The notes: generated by a model not told the origin, from the letters alone. Shown: positions 1-12,525, counted from the first letter of the stretch. The stretch is DNA of 64,000 nt from Batrachochytrium dendrobatidis JAM81 (GCF_000203795.2 NW_006281102.1:290567-354566); one strand, 5' to 3'. Numbers and translations are program-made.

Positions 1-15
1 CTGGAATTATCCTAG

Positions 16-3000
16 TCACTCAAAAAACTCAACAATCATGTCAATATCATTCGATTGAAAGAGGTTTTAAGAGAACATGACAAGCTGTACTTTGTATTTG
101 AATATGCTGATGGAAATCTGTACCAAAAAATGAGAAATCAAAATGGAGTACTATTTACAGAAAGTACCGTAAAGGCATACACGTAAGTATCCTTGCATCT
201 ATTGCTGAATCACTCATTCGCTGTAGTCTTGTTTTGAATTATATTTGATTAAAGTTTAAATATAAAAACTAACCGACTATAATCTATATTCAATGAATGC
301 ATTTTTTGAATATGAAAATACTAATTAAACAACGCTCCAGATTTCAAGTATTGCATGGACTCGCATACATGCACAAGCACGGATTTTTCCATCGAGACAT
401 GAAACCTGAAAACTTATTGCTGGTTGGAGACATTGTTAAAATTGCCGATTTCGGACTTGCCCGAGAGACTCGCAGTTTGCCGCCTTATACAGAGTACGTG
501 TCGACAAGATGGTAAGAGGCGCAACCTATATATTATCTTGGCTTAAATTTTATTGAGAATATGGCAAAAAGCAACCTACTAAAATTTACAAACCCATTCA
601 AAACTACAAAGGTATCGCGCACCTGAAGTATTGCTACGATCTACACACTATTCTTCACCTATAGATATATGGGCAGTTGGCGCTATTATGGCAGAGCTTT
701 TTACATTGAAACCCTTATTTCCAGGAGCATCAGAAATTGATGAGATATTTAGAGTATGTTCCATTTGTGGCACACCAACAGCAGAATCGGTTGATTCCAT
801 ACCCGCTGCATCACCTGCATCCTCTATTATGCCCCAAAACTCGGTAATCTCGCCAACATCCACATTTATAGCCACGTCAACTGTAGATAGAACGTCTTCT
901 CAGCGCAGTCGCCACCGAGAACATTCTTACTACGACAAACAAGGCATGTCCACGAGCCTTTCGTCACGTATGGGGTTCATGTGTGGGGGAGCATGGCAAG
1001 AGGGATTGCGACTTGCTGCAAATATGTCGTTCAAATTTCCAACACTTCCTGCAATTCCATTTGCAGAATGCGTTCCCAATGCACCCGATTATGCGTTGCA
1101 AATAATGACAGATATGCTGCGGTATGATCCACATCGACGACCCACTGCTCAAGAAGCATTGCAGCATGTATGGTTTACAGAGTTGAATGACTCGCCACTC
1201 AATCCAAATCTAATTTCTATAGATACTGCAGAATTCCCTATGGCAGAACTAGGCGATAGTAACGAGAGCCATTCTATTGCTTCTCAACATCAACACCCAA
1301 TCAGGGGATCAATTCATCATGGCTCACTAACCGTAAAAAATCCATCAAAGCAGGCAAAAACACAGATTGAAGATGGTGGACCAGCTAGCCAAAAATGGTT
1401 TGCAGGTGTATCAAACAAAATAGCTCATGAAAATGAGTCCAGCGTGTCACATCTACCCATAGCCACTAGCATACAATCCATCGTATCATTGGATATAGAT
1501 GGCCAATTTAACTCCAACACCAACCTTGAACCAAATCAACATCAAAATTTAAAATCGTACGCTAATGCAACAGATACGTTTGGATCGACCAAAGCCGTAG
1601 GCATGTCTTCGTTTGATATGCTGAAAAGCAATCCCGAGTTAAACTTTCAAAAGGAATCCAATCAAGATATTTTGTTTGATGATGGTAAAAAACCCAACAG
1701 CAATTTTCCACTGCATGGCACATCGTCACGGCATAATTTTGTGACAGATGCTGACAGATTAACATCGTCATTCACCAATAGTATGAGGCGGGAATGGGAG
1801 AATTCATCATTAGGAGGAATTGCTATTGAAGGAGTTTCCATTAAAGACATTCATTCGTACTCGCCAGCACTACATGATAAAAATGAGCTGGCTGGATCTA
1901 CTGCAGCATTGAATACAGCTACTAGATTATCAAGCATTTCTAAATCGCACCAGGAACGCAATTCAGAAACTCAAACACGTTCGAGTCCCAGTGGGGCCCT
2001 CAAACATTCTACATGCACTGAGGGTCAGGGGTGTGAAAGAAACAGTGAATCAAGTGTTTGGTTAGACAATAGTCAATTTGAGTCTCGAGGTAAACTGCAT
2101 CCTTTGGTTCCTAGTATTTCAAATAGTTTACCACAATCTCAAACTATACTAACGTGTGATGATGATCTACTTGTGCAACAAAACAATACAGTTAATGATC
2201 GTGTAGATATAGGTGAATCTCAACGACAATCATTTCATCAATACCATCAAGAACAGCAACGGTTTGATCCTACATCTCGACAAAAACATCCAGATCAGTC
2301 TTTGCATCAGGCAACGCAGTTTCAACATATCCAGCAACATCAGCCTATTCCATCTATTTATAAACAACCGCAGGCATATCCGTCATTTGAACAGGATCAT
2401 ACTCGTTCTCATCCCATGCCTCCACCGTCAGCCATACCTCATCGTATTCCAGAGCCTGTGGTATCTTTAAGTCGTCAACCGCCCATATTGATTCATCAAG
2501 AAGATCATAGATACATTGAAGACGAAACGATTAGATCAAAACTGGTACACGATCAGAGATTATCAGGTGATGATAAGACTGTACTATCAAAACAACAATG
2601 GAAATCCAACACTGGTTTAATGTCAATAAAAGAGCCAGTTCCTTTACACTCGTATCCAACGCAACAGCAACGTATGCGGCCATTACAACAGGTGATGCCA
2701 GCATCACCCACAAAGAAATTATCTGGAGGAATAGAAAATGTGCAACCGACTGTATCGATTCATTCTGCAGGGATCAAGTTGGGAGCAGTTAAAAAACCTG
2801 GATTTTTTGCTGGGTTATTTCAACGTGAATCGCATCAACAGCCTACCGCAGTTCCATTGAAAAAAGAAGGGCGGATTTTGTATCTCCAAGGTAAATGGAA
2901 TCACTGTATTGTAGTTTTATTATGATTTTTGTTGTTTATTTGATTGAAGAATGGTTAATCTGATTGGTATGCTTTGCAATTAGGCCAGAGTGTGCGATCT

Positions 3001-3570
3001 CCAACACGGCCGATACCATCAACGATTGCCATGTATGCGCACACGAACCGACAATCAATCGGCACAATACATCCAGCTTATCCAAGTGGTGGGCCTAGTC
3101 ATAATTCTACACTTTCTACAGTATATGGACAACAAGGTCGAAACAGTGTTGGTATGCCACTCCCTGCTGCAGCACTTCAAAATCGATCACAAACATCTAT
3201 ATACAATGCATCACAACAGCAGCTTCATAAATCTCATCATAAAAGATCCAACGGACTGATAAGCAGCACGAATGGATTGAGTGATGGGTCGCGTATACAT
3301 GCTAGCCATTCAAATGTAAAGAATGAAGGACTAGGACATGCTACGCAATCGATTCCACAGTATACGACGAGTATGTTGCCACCTATTGCAACTCATTCAC
3401 ATACGTATGGTGCGGGAGGTGGACTGTTTGATGGGGTTGGGAAGCGACAGCAACAGTTGCTTCAATCTCAATCACTTCAGCAACCACCACGGGAAAGTGG
3501 TTTTGGAACCCAAGCGCCTTTGAGATCACCGCAGAGAAAACCTGCTCGTCGGAATGTATTTGGAGTGTAG
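16..3570 (+). CDS. MAK/ICK (RCK)-family serine/threonine kinase, 5' truncated
   Basis: Exons 16-182, 341-511, 612-2890 and 2984-3570 join in phase to 1067 residues; the window opens inside an intron, so the N-lobe start (glycine loop, catalytic lysine) is missing. Visible kinase motifs: [13 protein letters not shown], a TEY activation-loop dyad and STRWYRAPE split across an intron. The wording around them ([22 protein letters not shown]) matches the MAK/ICK/MOK group, which regulates intraflagellar transport and cilium length in animals and algae; the group also includes yeast Ime2. About 65 Ser/Thr-rich residues (roughly 174-240 of the partial protein) interrupt the C-lobe between a GTPTAES segment and WQEGLRLA. 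After the lobe ends ([16 protein letters not shown]) comes a Gln/His/Ser-rich tail of about 780 residues ending RRNVFGV. Kinase identity is secure; a flagellar role is inferred from the family. Confidence 0.88.
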
Positions 3571-3880
3571 AGTAGTGTCGTGGTATTTTCATGGTAGTTC
3601 AATTGACGCATTCAATTCATGCCGAGTTTAAATTATACCCACATGATGGCAATGTTTTAGATGTTCAACATAGCGTATTGACCAAGCATATCAGAATGAC
3701 TTTGTCAACAATGTGTATATTTTTATTGATCAGTATTTAGCCAGTGCATCACATATTGCTCAAACGAGAAATGAATAAAAACTCGTTCATATTCGAAGCC
3801 TATTCACTGGCAATTCACGTAAAATGGAACACTGAATAAATAATAAACATGATCGCCATACTCGAACAGACTCGACATGG
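3571..3880. other. Convergent intergenic stretch with a repeat end
   Basis: This lies between the stops of the kinase gene and the membrane-protein gene and should hold both 3' ends. Bases about 3812-3837 match the terminal inverted repeat of the dispersed element family described below (core TTCACGTAAAATGGAACAC). It looks like a solo end or badly deleted copy. No gene is seen. Confidence 0.5.
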
Positions 3881-4972
3881 CTAGCCTCTTTTATAACTGT
3901 TTTTAGATTGCAGGGGTGGGCTTGGCCGCTGAGTAAAAGGAAGGTTAGACATATGAGATGGGGGCGGGTAAGTTTTTGTCCTAATAGGAGAACCACGATT
4001 AGGATGTGATACAGCATAAGAGCTCATGGGAGGCGGACTTGGTTTTGAAGACTGTTGCCAATCTGATGGGATCATGCCATACTCATCCGTTTGCACGAGT
4101 GTCCCAGGCCCGCTGGGTCGACCCAATGTTTCATACGAAGCAAATCGAGATTGGTCCAAGTTTGGAATACTGTTATCAATGTAATACTCTTGCTTTTGGA
4201 CAACGACACCAGGACCACCGGATCTACCCATAGTATCGTATGAAGCAAATTGTAGGTTATTGGAGGGTTTAGTATTATTGGAATACATGATATTTGAAGA
4301 GGCAGACTTGGAGCCATTGACAGGAAGCTTAGTGGATCCAGTTTTGTGCAACGAGACTGGAGAGTGGTCATCATCGTCAGGATAGATATACTTGTTATAG
4401 ATCAGAGTTCCGATTGCACCGATTAGAATCACACCGAAAAAGGCACCAACAACATAGTAGGGAAAGTAGGAGTTGGATTGGGGACTGTTGAGAGCAGCAG
4501 CAGATGCGTCGGTAGGAGCACTTGATGTCGCAGTACCTCGGGGTGGATCAACAAGTGCTGGAAGCGTAGGTAAAGTATCACCAACATTGCGAGGCAGAGA
4601 TGGCGAGTTGACAGGACTAGACGGAGCAGGTGCACTGCTAATTGGAGCGACTCTGGGTTGTGAAGGATTTCCAATGGTAACTGTAGGATTATTTGCAGGA
4701 CGTACCGTAGGAGAGCTACTTGGCTGTGGAATGGCCGGAACTGATTGTGGAATGGCTGATGGGACTGACTGTGGACTGACTGTTGAGACTGGCTGTGGGG
4801 CTGTTGGCGGTATAATTGTGGAGGATGGCTGTGGTTCTGGTCCTAATTGCCGTTTGACCAAGTCAGCTAGTCTACCAAAGCTCCTTAAATATATGCCATA
4901 TTCATTGCTGCTATTATTAGTAGCAATGACAGAAATACTGCCAATCAGTGCTATCAACAGTTGAACTCTCAT
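3881..4972 (-). CDS. Type I single-pass membrane protein with proline/serine-rich ectodomain
   Basis: Intronless, 363 residues. The N-terminus MRVQLLIALIGSISVIA reads as a signal peptide. A dibasic KR at residues 40-41 could be a Kex2-type processing site. Residues about 45-165 are rich in Pro, Ser and Thr with repeated PQP/PQS motifs, so probably O-glycosylated. One hydrophobic segment around 170-192 (VVGAFFGVILIGAIGTLIY) is followed by KYIYPDDDD and a cytoplasmic tail. The tail holds two copies, 35 residues apart, of a motif FASYxTxGRxxGPGxxVQ followed by EY. The plan resembles fungal cell-surface sensors (Mid2/Wsc/Msb2 types), but no family-defining domain is seen, so function is unknown. 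The start is the only ATG that gives a signal peptide. Confidence 0.75.
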   Translation of the reverse strand: MRVQLLIALIGSISVIATNNSSNEYGIYLRSFGRLADLVKRQLGPEPQPSSTIIPPTAPQPVSTVSPQSVPSAIPQSVPAIPQPSSSPTVRPANNPTVTIGNPSQPRVAPISSAPAPSSPVNSPSLPRNVGDTLPTLPALVDPPRGTATSSAPTDASAAALNSPQSNSYFPYYVVGAFFGVILIGAIGTLIYNKYIYPDDDDHSPVSLHKTGSTKLPVNGSKSASSNIMYSNNTKPSNNLQFASYDTMGRSGGPGVVVQKQEYYIDNSIPNLDQSRFASYETLGRPSGPGTLVQTDEYGMIPSDWQQSSKPSPPPMSSYAVSHPNRGSPIRTKTYPPPSHMSNLPFTQRPSPPLQSKNSYKRG

Positions 4973-5672
4973 TTGTTTGAGTATCAGCGAGGCAGTAATT
5001 GCATTTAAAGTCGTATTTACGTAAAATGAAACCCTTTTGTATTTATCTTGCAGTCATTGTTTTGGAATCACTTTAATATTTGTCTTGCTATTAGAAATTG
5101 ATTTTAATCCATGCTTTCAGCTTCCTGTCTGAAATCACACGCCATACAACTACTTTTACCAAACTGTTGTCAGATTTATGAATATAAAGCTCTGTCTTGC
5201 AACATGGTTTAATGAATGGTTGCCAGATTATGTTGAATGTGTAGCTTTGTCAAGTTCAAGACACAATCTTGTCCAGTAAACTGGCCCATCATTCCACATG
5301 ACTGTTTATGGATTGTCTGTTTCATTTTATGCGAATGCAGTTGTAAATAAAAAGCCAGCAGAATAATAAGTTGTCTAGTCATTCTTACGTATTCATGGGT
5401 TGGATTCGCCACTAATCCAACTCTCGTTTCAGCCACACTCGTACAAGCCACGTTTGGCAATGCAAAAGTCGGTACCCAATACCATCAACTTATCCTTGGC
5501 TTCAGTCCTCAAACAGTATGATTATGAAATAGTTACTTCATTCTAAAACAAAATCGCATCATTTTATAAAGTACGCCAAGTAGATATTTCCAAACCCAAG
5601 AGGCTCACATTTACGTTTCAGCAAAAGCTGCCATTGACTCTTGATGGCCAATAGTGCAGCTGAAAGTAGTTG
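4973..5672. other. Intergenic, degenerate copy of the dispersed inverted-repeat element
   Basis: Bases about 5013-5080 match the terminal part of the family in reverse orientation: a TACGTAAAATG end followed by a TTTATCTTGCAGTCA block. The rest is not clearly alignable by eye. A short minus-strand ORF here (5209-5460) has no recognisable protein features. This is also the upstream region of the membrane-protein gene. Confidence 0.45.
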
Positions 5673-8600
5673 CTAAAACAAATTGTCATGCCCAAAGGCG
5701 TCAGTAGTACAACCCATAGGGGTCGGTGATATACGCACCTTTGCACCTTCCGAGTTATCTCTAGATCTTTGGGTATATGGCTCTATATCTGCACTACTGT
5801 TCGTCACACCGACTTGGGTGGGTGAGCGGGCAGATACAGGATGAATTGTTTCTTCTATGCGTTTAGAATATTGGTTCATCATAGTTGGAGAAGCAGGTTG
5901 AGATGTATACTGTCGAGGTGGATGTGCGTATGGTATATAGTGTTGATGGTGTCGTGGATATGCATGTCCAGATCCAATTGCTGATGATGGCGGTGTAGGA
6001 TCCATCAAACCAATTGGACTCTTGCTTACATAGTCTGATCCGCCTCCTTGCATACGCTGTTGTGAACTGGAATAAGGCGGCTGCTGTGCTGATCCTTGGG
6101 ATTCAAAACTAGACAACTGTCTATGGAGAAACGCTAGTGGTGGAAGCTGTATCTTGCTATGGAGAGAAGTTGAAGGTGACTTGACGTGTGAGGGTTCTGG
6201 TTGTGATGGATATGACTGTGGCTCGTGACAATGTTCTGGAAGTGGCTGAGATGAATGGTCATGCTGTCGAAGACGTTCCTGCTCATGATCAAACTGCAAT
6301 GGTGGCTGTTCTTGTGCATGCTGTCTACGCAAAACAGGCTGTTGACTATAACGATACTGCTGAGCGCGATCGTGTGAAACTCCGTTATCTATATCACCAT
6401 AGTTTCGGTGCACCTGGGGTGTTGCATATTGTTGTCGATGGTAAAAAGGCGTCTCTAAATGAATTGGACGGTTATCGCCATAGCTGGCGTGAGCTTGAGG
6501 TGGCAGCGGCGGTGCGTTTTCATCCACTCGATAGTGTGATGGTTGGGCGGGATAGCCAAGATGTTCATAGGGAAAAGACTGTTGGTCCCAATGTGTGCGT
6601 GAAGTGATTGAACCATGATGAGGCTGGCTGCGCTGTTGTGAGTGATACTGATGTGAGGGAGAAGAGGAGCCACTATAGGTCTCGTATGAGAAATGGCTAG
6701 GGCGAGGCTGATAGGAATGGCCATGACGAAATTTTGGACCATGCGAAGTAGGCGAGCAAGGAGCAGATGTGCTCTGTAGTGCTAGGCTATCGGATCTCGA
6801 GGTAAAATCATGACCGCCAAGTGAATACATACCCTCAGATGGATAGTCATGGTATGGTGGTTGATCATAGGCAGAATGTATTGATCCGGCAGAGCGTAGT
6901 CCATCCCAGCCACTTCCAGATGCATTTGCATCGCCAGGAGAGGTTTGATCATTCAAGCTAGCACCACGCAATGATTCTCCAACACGATTGACATCGCGGT
7001 GGTTATTTGCAGTAATGTTGGGTTGGAAGTAGCTGTTATTTTCACGAGTTGCAACTTGAGTCCAGTGACAGATTGCATGAGCAGAAGTAGGCGAGCAAGA
7101 AGCAGACTGAACAAGACGCTCAGAGTTGGCCTTGTTTTTGGAATATATACGTCGAGAAAAGCCACTTTCCGAGCCAGAGGGTATAGGCGCAAGGCTCTCT
7201 CCGTCCAAGAGTTCAGTGGCAGCTTGACGATGTGATGGCGATCCAGGTTGAGATCCACGGGAGCGTTGATCATCTATGGCAAGCCTTTTGGGTGGACTAA
7301 ATGCGCCAAAGCCAGTGCACTTTACACTAGTGCCATCACCCGACTCGACATCTGAGCCATGATAAGGTCGCTTTCTACCTCTTCTACGTTTATCCATGCC
7401 GTGCTCTTTGCGCTGATGTCGGTGCAAGGCTATTACACCAGCATAGGTAATTTTTGTACATGGATTACGGAGAGTAGATTCAAAATAGTGAACCAGCAAA
7501 AATACGATACAGGCGACAAAATTTAAGAAACAGTTAGTTAAACTCACAAAAGCGATATATCGGAAGCAGGAATATCCTGCTCCATGTAAATGATGGGAAA
7601 CGGACAAGAATGGCAGCTTATGCGAGTATCAAAGATGCGGAATAGAAAGTCGACATTCAACCCAGCAAATGGTCATATAAACCGTCTATAAGCACGGTAC
7701 GTGGGGCAACAAATCAAACAGCTGCATTAAAATCTAAGGAATAGATAGGATTCAATAAAATAATGAGTGGAAATGCAGTGAAAGAATTGGTATGTCACAG
7801 CCGTATCACGCCAAACGGAACATCAAATAAAAGTGCCAATTTCACAATGATTGGTGCTAATCCACACCAAATTTACTGGGCAACAGTGTCTTTTGAGCTC
7901 TTTAGTCGACTGATCTTCCTGGTGGCTAGTATGAAGACAATGTTGTAGTTTTTGGACTGTGCCATCTTTGTTCTCTTGAACTAGAGTGTATCCAAGTATT
8001 TAGACTACAACAAAGTAGAGTTGTATTGGCAACAATCCAACCCAGTATCTGGATTGCAATGGATAAATCTGGTGATTATACAATGCATGGTTATACCAAA
8101 AATGGACAAGATATTCGAAACTATAGTTTGATTTGTATCATATGATGGAGGTTGTGTTTGGAAGAATTGCAAATGCCAATCTTCAATAGGAAAATGCAGC
8201 GAGTACTGAACCACTATTCTGAAGCAAGAGGCAGTGATTTCAAAATAAACAAGTATTCCACTACAAGAATACGGCTGTGACAGTCACAAGTGGTGCGGTG
8301 TAATGCTGATGACTAACAATTGGCGGCTAAATTCATCACTATACAGCACATCCTAAGCGATTAAAAACCAACAATTGGAAGTATCCAAGCATGCACAATA
8401 GAGAGCAACGCCAGTCAAGTGACTAAACATTGCATTCACAAATGAGTGGCTATACAAAACCAACAACCAACCATATGGAATCTGCTCTAGTGCAAGTTGC
8501 ATAGCTACACAAACATGGTTCATAACCCATGTTTGGCAAGTGTCAACAAACCACTTTAATAGGCCAAGACCCAGTTTTTCTTCACTGTTTGCATATGCAT

Positions 8601-10083
8601 ATGCAAGTCATGTCCAACTCTACAATCTCATTCTAGTTGCCAGTACAAAAACCACAGTTTGGAGGCTTAGTGTAAAAAGACATTGAAATAGATAAGCCAA
8701 AAATCAAGGGAGGCTCGCAATGGCAATAGTAAAAATCGTTTAGCCGAACCATTACCACATGAGAAAACACAGTGCTTGATGGTGTTCATAAGTCGGCACA
8801 AATGGTCGGGTAATGTTAAGCCCAGCCGAGCTTGGATGGCAAGGAAGACAAGTAGAAAAAACAAACGACCAAGTACGACGGATAGAGGGTAGAGAGTGGG
8901 GTTGTGGATAGTCTGAACTAGATAAATATTAATGTGTACCTGAACGATGATAGTATGTCATAGGACACAAGTGACATGTATGCTCTGGAGATCGTTCTGT
9001 TCGATGTATTTGCATATGAACGGTGAGGTTCGACTGTGTGGATAAAGTACGATTGCATATATGACAGCGATAGAGTGGCTGGCTAGTGATTTGATGAACG
9101 TTACGGCAATGGTCCAGTAAGTAAGATTTCAAAAGAAATCCTTTGTTGCATATTGTGCAGGTAAAACGAGAAGCTCCGGATGTGTTTGAGCTGTCAGCAA
9201 TAGTATTAGTGGAGGCAGAGCCAGTCAAGCCATCAGCTAAAGCATCTGCAGTGGATGATGATGTGGAACTGCCGGTAACGAGCAATTCCGATGTATTTAC
9301 TTCCATCTTGACAGAGATTGTGGAATCAAAACCAATGGCTGCGTCGGGTTGAATTTGATTAAAGGATTGCAGAGTACTTTCGGGCACTTTATTGTTGACA
9401 ACATCAACAGACTCATCCCTGATGCAACAACGAGATGCGGATGTGCAGAGATTTGATTGCCCATGGCACACGGCGCACGCCATGGCGGATACTGACAGGA
9501 CTGTGGATGGGGTAGATATAGTTTGGGGTTTGAATGGCAGGTGGGAAGTGAAAGCTGTACTGGCATCTTCTGCAGGTTGTAGGCGATACTCCGCATCTTC
9601 TGTGTGGGTGGTGGCGCTGACAGAATGATCCGCTATGGAAACACTAACTAATCCATCTATACTATGAGTGGTGACATGAGAAAGTTGGGCAGAGTCTATG
9701 TCACCATCCGCTGGGCAATGTTTCTGGTGCTTTGGACTGGATCTACGCAGGGGCACTTGTACGCTGCGAAAAATGAAAGAGGATGAGCTTGGGGAAGAGC
9801 TTGACTGTGCTGCTTGTGTTTCCTGATCGATGTTCCATTGTTGATGATTTGTGCGCTCAATTAAGTGACTGATGTTCATACTCTTTAGCTCGGCTTCCCG
9901 TTTATTTTGTTTCACTTGCTCTGTGATACCACTATCAATCGAGTAAAAGGCCGAAACTGGGGTTTCAATACAAATATCCTCAGCATGATTGTTACCACTG
10001 CCATGCATACTGCATGGGTGAGTCTTTTGCGTAGAGCTGACCATACTGTTATCTAAATTATCAGCAGAGTGATCGCGGTCCAT
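5673..10083 (-). CDS. C2H2 zinc-finger protein, three fingers, putative transcription factor
   Basis: Two exons, 8940-10083 and 5673-7429, give 966 residues. Finger 1 (about 306-330) and finger 2 (about 338-360) lie wholly in exon 1. Finger 3 begins in exon 1 (CHLCPMTYYHRS) and is completed only after splicing by ALHRHQRKEH, giving an exact C-x2-C-x12-H-x4-H; this fixes the junction. A basic patch MDKRRRGRKRP follows the last finger and could be a nuclear signal. About 550 residues of His/Gln/Pro/Ser-rich sequence form the C-terminus; the first 300 residues are acidic and Ser-rich. DNA binding is inferred from the fingers; target and process are unknown. The 1510-base intron is by far the longest in the window and contains a transposon-like element. 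Confidence 0.85.
7793..8282. mobile_element. MITE-like inverted-repeat element inside an intron
   Basis: Both ends carry the inverted repeat TGTCACAGCCGTAT (left 7793-7806, mirrored at 8269-8282), with further partial matching inward. The interior shares blocks with the copy at 53351-53819, such as ACAATGCATGGTTAT and TATGATGGAGGTTGTGTTTG. It has no coding capacity. It sits in the intron of the zinc-finger gene, which probably explains that intron's length. Confidence 0.6.
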
Positions 10084-11464
10084 CCCAGGATGGTTGATAA
10101 TGGTCCTACTGGAAGCACTCGAATCAACAGTATTGAATGGCGAGTTAGTATATCAGAATAGAATGGGTGCACAGCCACAGTAGAGTAGTCAGAAAACATG
10201 ATCAGTTTACAGACTTGTGGAGATGAGAGAAAATAGCTGTTGTATCAGCCGTTTCCAATACAAATAGCCAATTTACCAGGTATATGCAAAGGAATAAAGT
10301 AAAGATGGTATGCACGTACAAGAAAGCTGGCAGGTATCAGACTTTAATGTCTATAAAGCAAAGTTGTAGTGGGCAAAGGAAACTAGTGAAATTTGACTGT
10401 TTTTATGGCACAAACAATTTGAAACGGGTAATGATGTAAAAGCCTCGATGATTAATTTTGTTTGATTTACTGGTCCAACAAGGTTGTGGGGGTTGCGTAG
10501 TTTAGCAGGTTTGATGCTGTTCCGTCAAACTAGGTTCAAGTCAAACAGGTCAGTTGTTTTATGCCCGGTTTTACTATTTCAATGTACACAAACTACCCCA
10601 TTCAACCAAGACATAATGTGCTGAGGCCCGTACAATTTTTTCGTATGATGCAAGATAAAAATAAATACTTGTCATTGGTATCTGAAAAGGAGAATAGTGT
10701 TGATCACGCGAAACATTTGTCAAACAAGGACAGGTAAATTTGTGTATTGGAGAATAATTGCGCTATTCTGATACTTGCAAGGTTGTAGTGGAGAGGCTGC
10801 ATGTGGCTTTACCAGTTCTATGAAAGCACAGAAGCAGGGAGGCTTGAATTCAGTCTTGATGTTCAATACCAGTCGTCATAGTGTGCTAATCATACTACAT
10901 GATGCTTGTCTATTTGCTATCGGAGTAAAATCTAATATATGCATAGCCTCAATTATAGCAAAGAGCTTTGTAATGGTTCTTGATATAGTGACTGTAATGT
11001 CAAGTAGCGCAGCATACGCCGAAATTACCCTTTTGTGATCATGCGGTCAACAAGAGCTAGCATAATGCTATGTAGCAATCTATTTATTCCCAGCCATTTC
11101 AATCCGTAATCAAGACTAACATGGCATTTTGGTGTTCTAAAAGTAATGCTAAATGAATCTAATAATGTGCTTTGTTGACCCTCATTGCTGATAATGTCAG
11201 GCGATACAAAGCTATGTAATTTATTTGGCAATATTTCTGTAATCAGATGAGCAATAGCCAGATTTGGCAGAGTTGTGCCACTTTGAACATCCATATGTTG
11301 TAATGCTGTTTGTGATGCGATTAATCACGTCTGATTGCAATGAGCGACAAAGGGCATGAGAATGCCGAGTTACTCGAGAAACTGCCAGTAACCATCACCA
11401 TCAATGTGCATCATGTATTCAAGGCACTCGCGTAAATTTCATTCAACCACACTTTGGTGTGTGG
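10084..11464. other. Intergenic, no gene recognised
   Basis: This is the upstream region of the zinc-finger gene. Short ORFs here (for example 10775-11038 on plus, 11025-11294 on minus) show no domain, splice logic or protein-like composition. No RNA gene is seen. Confidence 0.4.
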
Positions 11465-11761
11465 TCAGGGTTTTTGGTTGTTTCTGCAACTCCCACCACC
11501 ACGTTCAGTGCCCTTTTTGAAGCTTGGGAAGGGGTTTGGACAAGCAGGTTGACGTTTGTGGGCTGCAAGTTTGTCATCATAAATGAGATGGAAGGCGTCA
11601 TATACAGCCTAGACTCGTGCATGATACAACGCTGCAGCCAAATATGCACGGCGCTCGTCAATATCCGGATGTTAGTGGTTTGCCTTTACGCCTGCTGGGG
11701 TACAATATTCTGGGGGAGCAACAGGATAAGTTGTTTCTTGAGACTGTCCATCTCGATTCAT
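11465..11761 (-). pseudogene. Decayed coding remnant with two in-frame stops
   Basis: Read on the minus strand from an ATG at 11761, one frame holds for 99 codons to a TGA at 11465-11467. It is broken by a TAA after VKANH and a TAG after AALYHARV. The three pieces have globular-protein composition (HPDIDERRAYLAAALYHARV; then AVYDAFHLIYDDKLAAHKRQ and a FKKGTERGGGSC stretch). I do not recognise the family. It could be a dead gene or transposon fragment, or chance; no frameshift is needed, only the two stops. Confidence 0.3.
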
Positions 11762-11875
11762 TCAATGAGTTGTCCATTCATACAGCTACATCTTTATTGT
11801 GTTCAATCTCGATCATTTTATAATTGCTGGCATTGTCCAACAGGACTTTGCAGTATTCCTTATGACAATAGTGAG

Positions 11876-12525
11876 ACATTTATTCAACACTGCTCTCAAC
11901 TTTATTTGAAAGCATTACATTACCAAGCAGACTGGTATTACAGCACTTTGGAAACGTGCATTTTCGGTTCGTAAAACCGCACGATTGGCTAGGCTAATGT
12001 ACAGACTAGTAAAACATTAAAGATCGTGTCAAAACATGACCAATACCAAGATCACCAAGCAATTGCCGCTAAACCAAACGAGAGATCTTGTCATGTATTT
12101 AATAAAAAAGCAGCAGATTGTCCAGTAAACTGGCCGTACTAACAAGCCAGGTTGTCGTCACGGTATACAAGACACGATCAATACTCTTTCATTCAAATCA
12201 GTATTCTCTTTATCCAAACCAAACACTGCAAGTAGCCGTGTATGATCAATATGAAAGCAACATTCACACCCCCGAAATTGTAATCGTTGTTTTGAGTTGG
12301 AACGCGAACGTATATGGCTTTAGGATACAAAAATGAGCGAGTTGGACATCAAAATAGTCGAATCCAATATCTGGTGTTAAATGTAAATGCTACATCTATT
12401 AAAAAATTGAAAATGCCGATCAAGATGGTCAATCTGCAATAGAAAAGCGCAGCGAATACTTGAGCATGTTTATTCCAGAGTAAAATAGTGACTGCAAGAT
12501 AAATACAAAGTGTACCATTTTACGT
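11876..12525. repeat. 650-bp direct repeat, copy A
   Basis: Nearly identical in the same orientation to 13645-14294. By eye there are about eight substitutions and two compensating one-base indels, so about 98% identity and equal length. The distal half belongs to the dispersed element family (shared GGAACGCGAACGTAT, AGTGACTGCAAGATAAATAC and a terminal CATTTTACGT). The two copies bracket the CAF16 gene; this one ends 41 bases beyond its stop codon. Confidence 0.9.

Noticed and set aside
4473..4964. Plus-strand 163-residue ORF rich in Gly and Ala
   Set aside because: Antisense shadow of the membrane-protein gene, which has a signal peptide and TM segment.
7763..7948. Short ORF in the zinc-finger intron
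   Set aside because: It overlaps the inverted-repeat element and the intron; no protein features.
11459..11974. Plus-strand 171-residue cysteine-rich ORF
   Set aside because: It runs into the 650-bp repeat, lacks any domain and has a composition typical of antisense or random reading.
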